DNA of 57,855 nucleotides from Thermoplasmata archaeon (lineage in GTDB: Archaea; Thermoplasmatota; Thermoplasmata; Lutacidiplasmatales; UBA184), in assembly GCA_030040865.1 (NCBI GenBank), contig JASHSX010000082.1, positions 1 to 57,855 on the forward strand. The letters run 5' to 3'. A model generated the notes under the pieces. That model worked only from the letters and a program-made list of their open reading frames with translations. It was not told where the DNA came from and ran no database searches. A program made the translations under genes and the position numbers. Position 1 is the stretch's first letter, and each line of letters opens with the position of its first letter. Positions 25,483-31,556 of the stretch are shown here, in pieces.

Positions 25483-26003
25483 CATCGATCGGGCGACGCC
25501 TCGGTCCCGCAGGTCTCGTCGGTTCGGCCGCCGTCGCGGTGCTGCTCGGCTACGAGAGTTCGCTCTCGCCGCCCGTCGGGGTGGCGATCGCTGCCGCGGG
25601 GGTGGTCGCCACTGCGGCGATGCGGTTCGGGCGGAGTCCGGGGGTCCGGGAGCTCGCGATCGGCCCGATGCTGGTCGCACTCGCCGTCGTCACGATCACG
25701 GCGCCGCTCTCGGCACTCTCCGAACTGTGGGCCGGCCTCGGCGGCGTCGTCGCGATCGTCTGGCTCGTCGACGATCCCGACCGCGCGCCCGGGGGAATCA
25801 CGCGGGGCGCGACGACGATCGCGATCCCGGCGCTCGCGGTCGGGATCGCCTGGTCGAGCGCGCTGCTCCTTCCCGGAGGGACGCTCACGTTCGGCATCAC
25901 CGCGGCCCTGCTGGTCCTCGTGCTCGCCGGGGTCGCGGTGCTCCTCGGTCGGCCCGACCTGTTCGACCGGGACGAGGTAACCTCTTACGGGGACCGAGAG
26001 TAG
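25479..26003 (+). CDS. small integral membrane protein of the MoxR/DUF58 cluster
   Basis: A 174-residue protein of about six short hydrophobic helices with a charged tail (RPDLFDRDEVTSYGDRE). No known family. GTG 25479 overlaps the DUF58 stop as GTGA. Probably part of the same membrane complex, by position only. Confidence 0.6.
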   Translation: MTSIGRRLGPAGLVGSAAVAVLLGYESSLSPPVGVAIAAAGVVATAAMRFGRSPGVRELAIGPMLVALAVVTITAPLSALSELWAGLGGVVAIVWLVDDPDRAPGGITRGATTIAIPALAVGIAWSSALLLPGGTLTFGITAALLVLVLAGVAVLLGRPDLFDRDEVTSYGDRE

Positions 26004-26117
26004 CGGGGGCGTCGCGGCCACGCGCCGCGTCCGGGCGCCGACGAAGGGTCCCTCTCGACTCAACGCGGACGGGTCGTCCGCCGAGGATGACGTGAGGACA
26101 ACCCCGGTGTCCGACAC

Positions 26118-26129
26118 CCCCGGCCGGGG
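26118..26129. repeat. perfect 12-bp GC palindrome
   Basis: CCCCGGCCGGGG lies between the DUF58 cluster and the MoxR gene. It may be a hairpin marking the end of the upstream transcript or a protein-binding site. In such GC-rich DNA a chance palindrome is also possible. Confidence 0.4.
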
Positions 26130-26213
26130 TCAGACCGCGGAGAGGGCGAGCGCCTCCGATGAGGCGGATCGTTACGGCCGGGGAACACGGCGCGCGGCCC
26201 GGAGCGGGCGTCC

Positions 26214-26220
26214 CTTATAT
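26214..26220 (+). promoter_or_regulatory. TATA-like box, MoxR gene
   Basis: CTTATAT predicts a transcript start near 26243-26247. This fits a MoxR coding start soon after it, although no ATG, GTG or TTG is in frame there. Confidence 0.5.
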
Positions 26221-26255
26221 CGGGGGCCGCGGACCTCGGGTCGGGGGGGCCATCG

Positions 26256-27206
26256 CTGACCGCGACGGACGCCAGGGCGGCCGCGGAGCGGATCCGCACG
26301 GCCGTCGGGACCGCCGTCGTCGGGCGCGAGGCGGCCGTCGAGCTCGTCCTCACGGGGCTCATCGCGGACGGGCACCTCCTGCTCGAGGACCTCCCCGGGC
26401 TCGGGAAGACGTTGCTCGCCAAGTCGTTCGCGAGCGCGCTCGGCCTCCAGTTCCAGCGGGTGCAGTTCACCGCGGACCTCCTTCCCCACGACATCACCGG
26501 ATCCGACGTGCTGGACGCGACGAAGGGCGGCTTCGTCTTCCGGCCGGGTCCGATCTTCACGAACGTGCTGCTCGCCGACGAGATCAACCGCGCGCCGCCG
26601 AAGGTCCAGTCGGCCCTCCTGGAGGCGATGCAGGAGTACCAGGTCACGAGCGAGCGATCGACGTACCCGCTCCCGAAGCCGTTCGTCGTGCTCGCCACGG
26701 AGAACCCGATCGAGCTCGAGGGGACCTACCCGCTCCCGGAGGCGCAGGTCGACCGGTTCCTGATGCGCCTCAGGATCGGCTACCCGACGCCCGAGGAGGA
26801 GTCGACGATCCTCGCGCGACGCCGGGCACGCAAGCAGGAGACGGTCGACGTGCCCGCAGTGCTCTCCGCGGAGTCATTCCTCGCGCTCCAGCGCACGGTG
26901 GAGGAGATCGAGCTCGAGGCGTCGGTCGCCGGCTACGTGGTCGCGCTCGTCCGGGCCACGCGCGAGGACCCGAGGGCCGAGGTGGGCTCGTCGCCGCGCG
27001 GCTCGCTCGGTCTCCAGCGGCTGGCGCGCGCCCGGGCCCTGCTCGCCGGCCGCGACTTCGTCCTGCCCGACGACGTGAAGGCGCTCGCGGAGCCGGCGCT
27101 GGCGCACCGCATCATCGTGAAGCCCGAGCCGTGGATCCGCGGCGTGCGGGGAGAACAGGTCGTCCGGACGGCGATCGAGCGCACTCCCGTCCCGAAGGTC
27201 GGCTGA
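26256..27206 (+). CDS. MoxR-family AAA+ ATPase (start codon unusual)
   Basis: A MoxR ATPase of about 316 residues. Walker A is DLPGLGKTLL, Walker B and its surround NVLLADEINRAPPKVQSALLEAMQE, sensor 1 VLATENPIE, then LPEAQVDRFL; the C-terminal lid follows. Homology begins well before the first standard in-frame start (TTG 26412): codons from about 26265 encode AERIRTAVGTAVVGREAAVEL, the usual MoxR N-terminus. Between the stop at 26160 and 26412 there is no ATG, GTG or TTG; CTG 26256 is the best candidate and gives the normal family length. A sequencing error is possible. It works with DUF58 proteins, the cluster just upstream. Confidence 0.82.
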   Translation: MTATDARAAAERIRTAVGTAVVGREAAVELVLTGLIADGHLLLEDLPGLGKTLLAKSFASALGLQFQRVQFTADLLPHDITGSDVLDATKGGFVFRPGPIFTNVLLADEINRAPPKVQSALLEAMQEYQVTSERSTYPLPKPFVVLATENPIELEGTYPLPEAQVDRFLMRLRIGYPTPEEESTILARRRARKQETVDVPAVLSAESFLALQRTVEEIELEASVAGYVVALVRATREDPRAEVGSSPRGSLGLQRLARARALLAGRDFVLPDDVKALAEPALAHRIIVKPEPWIRGVRGEQVVRTAIERTPVPKVG

Positions 27207-27225
27207 CCCGCGTCGGCCGGCCGCC

Positions 27226-27234
27226 AAACGTTTT
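27226..27234 (+). promoter_or_regulatory. TATA-like element, serA
   Basis: AAACGTTTT is centred about 30 nt before ATG 27260. ATG 27236 falls too close to it, which favours 27260 as the start. Confidence 0.4.
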
Positions 27235-27259
27235 CATGGGGGCCCGGGTCGGCCCCCCG

Positions 27260-28210
27260 ATGGTCGATCCGCCGCTCGTCGTGGTCGCGGACCCGATCGA
27301 CGCAGGGGCGATCGCCCGACTCAAGGCGGGACCGTGCCGGGTCGTGGACGCGAGCGCCGACCCCGGGTCGCTCGCCGGAACGCTCGCCGACGCGTGGGGG
27401 CTCGTCGTACGTAGCCGGACGAAGGTCACCGCGGAGCTCCTGGGACGCGCCCCCCAGCTCTCGCTCATCGCCCGCGCGGGCGTCGGGGTCGACAACATCG
27501 ACATGGCCGCGGCCGGGGCGCGCGGGATCCGGGTCGTGAACGCCCCGAGCGCGGCGACCGCGAGCGTCGCGGAGCTCACGGTCGCCTTCTACCTCGTCCT
27601 CGTGCGCGGACTCGCGCCGCAGTTCGCGGCGACCCGCGCGGGGAAGTGGGAGCGGGGCTCGCACGGCCACGAGCTCGCCGGGAAAACAGTGGGGTTCATC
27701 GGCTACGGCCGGATCGCGCGGGAGGTCGCGCGGAGGGTCGCTCCGTTCGGAGCGCGTGCGATCGCCTACGACCCGTTCGTGCCGGCCCCGATCGACGCGA
27801 CGGAGATCCTTCCCTTCGAGATGGTCCTCGAGCACGCGGACGTGGTGAGCGTGCACGCCGCGCTCACGCCCGACAACCGCCACCTGCTCGACGCCCGCGC
27901 GTTCTCCTGCCTGAAGCGCGGCGCCTTCGTCGTCAATGTCGCACGCGGCGCCCTGATCGACGAGGCGGCGCTCCTGGCCGCCCTCAACGAGGGCCGGGTC
28001 GCCGGGGCCGCGCTCGACGTTTTCGAGGTGGAACCACCGATGAACCGCGCCCTTCTGGAGCACCCGCACGTGATCGCGACCCCGCACATCGGCGCCGCCA
28101 CCGCGGAGGGACAGGAACGGGCCGGCGCCGAGACGATCGACGAAGTGCTCCGCGCCCTGCGCGGGGAACCGCTCACCGCCCTCGTCGCGGCCCCGGGAGG
28201 CGCGCGATGA
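27260..28210 (+). CDS. serA: D-3-phosphoglycerate dehydrogenase, short form
   Basis: A 316-residue D-2-hydroxyacid dehydrogenase. The substrate strand is RAGVGVDNID, the NAD loop GFIGYGRIARE, and catalytic residues lie in NVARGALID (Arg), DVFEVEP (Glu) and TPHIGAAT (His). RAGVGVDNID and ARGALIDE are typical of SerA, although other hydroxyacid dehydrogenases are not fully excluded. The C-terminal ACT domain of long SerA is missing, so serine feedback by that route is unlikely. It is coupled by an ATGA overlap to a class V aminotransferase, the next step of serine synthesis. Confidence 0.85.
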   Translation: MVDPPLVVVADPIDAGAIARLKAGPCRVVDASADPGSLAGTLADAWGLVVRSRTKVTAELLGRAPQLSLIARAGVGVDNIDMAAAGARGIRVVNAPSAATASVAELTVAFYLVLVRGLAPQFAATRAGKWERGSHGHELAGKTVGFIGYGRIAREVARRVAPFGARAIAYDPFVPAPIDATEILPFEMVLEHADVVSVHAALTPDNRHLLDARAFSCLKRGAFVVNVARGALIDEAALLAALNEGRVAGAALDVFEVEPPMNRALLEHPHVIATPHIGAATAEGQERAGAETIDEVLRALRGEPLTALVAAPGGAR

Positions 28211-29343
28211 CGTTCGATCCCGAGACGACGACGTTCCTGATCGCCGGGCCGGTCCGCATCCACCCGCGCGTCCTCCGCGCGATGGCGACGCCGAGCCTGA
28301 ACCACCGCGGCGACTACTTCCACTCCGTCGTCGCCGAGATCCGCGAGCTCCTCCCCGTGATGTTCGGGGCGAAGGGCCACCAGGTCGTGCTGACCGGCAG
28401 CGGGAGCGCCGGTTTGGAGGCGATGTACTCGTCCCTCGTGCCCAGGGACCGTCGGGCCCTCGTCCTCAGCAACGGCAATTTCGGCGAGCGGGGGGACCAG
28501 ATCGTCCGTCGGTACTGCCCGAACGTCACGACGGTCTCCGCGCCGTGGGGACGGGCCCTACCGGCGGAGGCCGTGCGCGCCGAGCTCGCGAAGGGCGACA
28601 TCGGCGCCGTCTGCGTCGTCCACAACGAGACGAGCGTCGGCTTCGCGAACGACCTCGCCGCCCTCGTTCCCGCGATCCGCGCGTCGGGGGCCCTGTTCCT
28701 CGTCGACGGGATCAGCGCCGTGGCCGGGATCCCCGAGCCGATCGACGCCTGGGGGATCGACGCGGTCGTCGCGGGCAGTCAGAAGGGCCTCGCCGCGCCC
28801 GCCGGCCTCGCGATGGTCCACCTCTCCGACCGCGCGCTCGCCGCGCTCCACCCCGGTACGTTCTACCTCGACCTCGCGGCGCACGTGAAATCGCTCGAGA
28901 AGAACGACACGCCGTGGACCCCGGCCGTCCCCCTCTTCCTCGCGCTCCGCGAGGCGCTCCTCCTCCTGAAGCAGGAGGGCCTCGGCGCGCGGCTCGCGCG
29001 GACCCACCGGCTCGCCGACGCGACGCGCGCGGCGGTCGCCGCCCTCGGTCTCGAGCTGTTCCCCGACCCGGCGTTCGCCTCCGACACGGTGACGGCGGTG
29101 AAGAACCCGACGGGGATGGGCGACCCCGAGCTCCGCAAGGTCCTCGAGAAGGAGTACAACGTCCTCGTCCAGGGCGGTCAGGGCGCCCAGACCGGGAAGA
29201 TCTTCCGGATCGGCCACATGGGGATCGCCGACTGGCCGGACCTCTTGGTCACGTTCGCGGCCCTCGAGCGGGTCCTCGCCCGGGCCGGCCGCGCGCCGGC
29301 GCGCGGCGCGTCCCTCGCGGCCATCCTCGAACGGATGCCGTAG
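28207..29343 (+). CDS. class V (alanine-glyoxylate/phosphoserine-type) aminotransferase
   Basis: A 378-residue PLP enzyme. It opens with FLIAGPVRIHPRVLRAM and has LTGSGSAGLEAMYSSL, HNETSVGFANDL, LVDGISAVAGIP, and the PLP lysine K193 in AGSQKGLAAPAGLA. The class includes serine-pyruvate and alanine-glyoxylate aminotransferases; in some archaea a class V enzyme replaces SerC. Coupling to serA (ATGA) makes phosphohydroxypyruvate transamination the most likely role; direct glyoxylate/serine use remains possible. Confidence 0.83.
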   Translation: MTFDPETTTFLIAGPVRIHPRVLRAMATPSLNHRGDYFHSVVAEIRELLPVMFGAKGHQVVLTGSGSAGLEAMYSSLVPRDRRALVLSNGNFGERGDQIVRRYCPNVTTVSAPWGRALPAEAVRAELAKGDIGAVCVVHNETSVGFANDLAALVPAIRASGALFLVDGISAVAGIPEPIDAWGIDAVVAGSQKGLAAPAGLAMVHLSDRALAALHPGTFYLDLAAHVKSLEKNDTPWTPAVPLFLALREALLLLKQEGLGARLARTHRLADATRAAVAALGLELFPDPAFASDTVTAVKNPTGMGDPELRKVLEKEYNVLVQGGQGAQTGKIFRIGHMGIADWPDLLVTFAALERVLARAGRAPARGASLAAILERMP

Positions 29344-29347
29344 GGCC

Positions 29348-29842
29348 TCAGAGGTCGACGATCACCCGGGCCCGGTGGCCGGCGGGGTCGAAGACGAGCC
29401 CGTGGAGCGTCACGGCCTTCACCTCCGTGCCCGCGGGGTGCCGGGCCGGGTCGAACGGCTCGCCGGCCACGCTCGCCACGACGGCGGTCGGCGGGTCCCC
29501 GACCGCGTGGGCGCGGATCGTCCGCCCGACGAACCCCTCCGTGTCGTGGAGCAGGAGGAGCTCCGACAGAAAGGCGACGACGAGCCCGCCCGCGTCCTCG
29601 GCCGACGCGCTCACCGCGCGTTCCTCGCGAGGGCGGACCTTCCGCAGGTCGGTCATGAGGGCGTACAGCCCGAGCCCGAGCGCCTCGAGGAGCGCCCCGG
29701 ACGTCGGCCCCGTCGCCCAGACGCCGACGTCCGCCGTGGTCGGGAACGTCCCCCAGCGTCGGGCGGGTACCGAGCGGTTCCGTCGGGCGGGCGTGGGCCA
29801 CGGAGGTGTACCACGGTTTAAAGGGATGAGAGGTACCGACAT
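29348..29842 (-). CDS. archease
   Basis: About 164 residues. The archease core starts near residue 30: WGTFPTTADVGVWATGPTSGALLEALGLGLYALMTD, and ends VKAVTLHGLVFDPAGHRARVIVDL with the C-terminal metal-binding aspartate. Archease speeds guanylylation of the tRNA ligase RtcB; rtcB is not in this window. The start is uncertain: ATG 29842 leaves about 28 extra residues, but no ATG, GTG or TTG closer to the core is in frame. If right, the gene starts only 9 bp from the divergent glycosyltransferase gene. Confidence 0.82.
   Translation of the reverse strand: MSVPLIPLNRGTPPWPTPARRNRSVPARRWGTFPTTADVGVWATGPTSGALLEALGLGLYALMTDLRKVRPREERAVSASAEDAGGLVVAFLSELLLLHDTEGFVGRTIRAHAVGDPPTAVVASVAGEPFDPARHPAGTEVKAVTLHGLVFDPAGHRARVIVDL
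29817..29822 (+). promoter_or_regulatory. TATA box of glycosyltransferase gene (inside archease 5' end)
   Basis: Palindromic TTTAAA, centred 32 nt before ATG 29852. It sits within the annotated archease N-terminal codons, so either the promoters overlap or archease starts later. Confidence 0.5.
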
Positions 29843-29851
29843 GTCCCATCG

Positions 29852-30643
29852 ATGCGCGCCTCGCTCGTGGTCCCCACCCTGAACGAGGCCGGATCGATCG
29901 GCCACGTGCTCGCGACGTTCCGCGCCGCCGCCGACGAGGCGAACCGGACGGTGTTCCGCGACGAGCCGGTCGTCTGGGAGATGATCGTCGTCGACGGGGC
30001 GTCGACCGACGGCACCCCGGCGCGGGCGACGGCCGAGGGCGCGCGGGTGATCACCGAGCGCCGCCGGGGCTACGGGCGAGCGTACAAGACGGGCTTCGCC
30101 GCGGCGACGGGGGAGATCGTCGCCACGGCCGACGGCGACGCGACGTACCCGGTCGAGCTGATCCCCGGCCTCGTCCGGCGGCTCCTCGACGAGCGGATCG
30201 ACTTCCTCACCGGCGATCGGATGGCGTACCTCGACCACCGTTCGATGACCACCGAGCACCGGCTCGGGAACCGGATGCTGAACGACTTCCTCCGGCTCGC
30301 GTACAAGCGGTACCTGGACGAGCTGCCGTCGTCGACGCTGCACGACAGCCAGAGCGGCTTCTGGGTGTTCCGCCGGGAGATCCTCGGCCGGCTCCGCCTC
30401 ACGCAGGACGGGATGGCGTTCAGCGAGGAGTTCAAGATCGAGGCGCTGTTCCGAGGCCTCAAGGTCGTCGAGATCCCGATCCACTACGGCGAGCGGTGGG
30501 GTCTCCCGAAGCTGTCGAGCTGGCGCGACGGCCTCCAGAACCTCCTGTTCCTGATCCGCAAGCGGCTCGACGTCGCGCACGAGGAGCGCCGGGGGAGCTT
30601 CCCACGGCGGGCCGGCGCGGCGGGCGGCGCCCGCGTACCCTGA
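29852..30643 (+). CDS. family 2 glycosyltransferase, dolichol-phosphate mannosyltransferase-like
   Basis: A 263-residue GT-A enzyme. It begins SLVVPTLNEAGSIGHVL; the nucleotide-sugar region is MIVVDGASTDGT and the metal motif is TADGDATYP (DxD). AYKTGFAAATGEIV and HDSQSGFWVFRREIL are typical of dolichol-phosphate sugar transferases. No membrane helices follow, so it is probably a soluble or peripheral enzyme that charges a polyprenyl phosphate for surface glycosylation, fitting the N-x-S/T-rich thermopsin. Confidence 0.85.
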   Translation: MRASLVVPTLNEAGSIGHVLATFRAAADEANRTVFRDEPVVWEMIVVDGASTDGTPARATAEGARVITERRRGYGRAYKTGFAAATGEIVATADGDATYPVELIPGLVRRLLDERIDFLTGDRMAYLDHRSMTTEHRLGNRMLNDFLRLAYKRYLDELPSSTLHDSQSGFWVFRREILGRLRLTQDGMAFSEEFKIEALFRGLKVVEIPIHYGERWGLPKLSSWRDGLQNLLFLIRKRLDVAHEERRGSFPRRAGAAGGARVP

Positions 30644-30651
30644 CGGCCGGT

Positions 30652-30804
30652 CTACTGGGTCTTCCCGGAGCGCTCGCGCGACTTCACGCGGAGTCCGGTG
30701 TAGTGGCACTTGCGGCACCGCACGGCCTTCGGCGGGTTGCGGGCCGAGCAGTTCATGCAGATCTTCTTGTTGAGCAGTCGCTCGACCGCCTCGGGGAACG
30801 GCAT
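30652..30804 (-). CDS. rpl40e: 50S ribosomal protein L40e
   Basis: A 50-residue basic zinc-ribbon protein. It starts MPFPEAVERLLNKKICMNCS and continues with RNPPKAVRCRKCHYTGLRVKS; the two CxxC pairs bind zinc. The E-A-x-x-RLLNKKIC and CRKC-x-Y patterns and length match archaeal L40e, a component of the large ribosomal subunit. ATG 30804 has a TATA box 29 nt upstream. Confidence 0.92.
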   Translation of the reverse strand: MPFPEAVERLLNKKICMNCSARNPPKAVRCRKCHYTGLRVKSRERSGKTQ

Positions 30805-30829
30805 GGGACGGCGGGGACCCGTGCCGTGC

Positions 30830-30836
30830 TATAAAA
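30830..30836 (-). promoter_or_regulatory. TATA box of rpl40e, possibly shared with AMMECR1 gene
   Basis: Minus-strand TTTTATA is centred 29 nt before the rpl40e ATG. Read on the plus strand (TATAAAA) it could also start the AMMECR1 transcript with a leader of about 20 nt, since ATG 30882 has no nearer TATA box. Confidence 0.6.
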
Positions 30837-30881
30837 GAATCGGGGGCTCCCGTCCGCCGACCGAAGCGGCGGGGGGCGGCG

Positions 30882-31556
30882 ATGGCGACGTGGACCGAAG
30901 GCGACGAGGGGCTGGATCACGGCCGACGCGCGGTCCGACTCGCGCGGGAGTCCGTCGCCCGCGCGGTCGCCGGCGACCGGTCGGGCGGCGCGCCGTCGGG
31001 CGCCGCCGAACCGCTCCCGCCGTTCTTCGCCCGGCCCCGCGGGGTCTTCGTGACGATCCGACGGTTCCCCGGCGACGAGCTGCGCGGATGCATCGGCTTC
31101 CCGCGCCCCGTCTTCCCGCTCGGTCGGGCCGTACGCGAGGCCGCGATCGCTGCGGCGACGGAGGACCCGCGGTTCCCCGGGCTCACCGCGCGCGAGCTCG
31201 GGCGGGTCACCTTCGAGGTGTCGATCCTGACCGAGCCCGAGCCGGTCGTCGCCGAACCCGGACGTTCCCTCGCCGAGCGCGTTACGGTCGGTCGCGACGG
31301 GTTGATCGTCGAAGGGTTCGGGACGAGCGGGCTCCTGCTGCCCCAGGTCGCTCCGGAACAGGGGTGGACGGCGGAGGAGTTCTTGGACGGGACGTGCGAA
31401 AAGGCGGGCCTGCCGGCCGGCGCGTGGCGCGACCCGCGGGTCCGGGTCCTCCGCTTCGCGGCCGCGGTCTACGCCGAGCGATCGCCGGACGGGCCGGTCG
31501 AGGCGACGGACCCCGGGGCTACGTCGCGCGCCGGGAGACCCGGGCCGAGAACGTGA
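30882..31556 (+). CDS. AMMECR1-domain protein
   Basis: A 224-residue protein with the AMMECR1 signature LRGCIGFP (about residues 67-74), followed by AAIAAATEDPRFPGLTARE and VTFEVSILTEPEPV. QGWTAEEFLDGTCEKAGL is also conserved. The family is universal in archaea, and its biochemical role is unknown. The last residues are a low-complexity tail overlapping the 3' end of ileS by 38 bases on the other strand. Confidence 0.88.
   Translation: MATWTEGDEGLDHGRRAVRLARESVARAVAGDRSGGAPSGAAEPLPPFFARPRGVFVTIRRFPGDELRGCIGFPRPVFPLGRAVREAAIAAATEDPRFPGLTARELGRVTFEVSILTEPEPVVAEPGRSLAERVTVGRDGLIVEGFGTSGLLLPQVAPEQGWTAEEFLDGTCEKAGLPAGAWRDPRVRVLRFAAAVYAERSPDGPVEATDPGATSRAGRPGPRT

Noticed and set aside
26089..26260. 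Possible C/D-box RNA (GATGAC ... CTGA) upstream of MoxR
   Set aside because: The C-like and D-like boxes are imperfect and far apart, without C'/D' boxes; not enough support.
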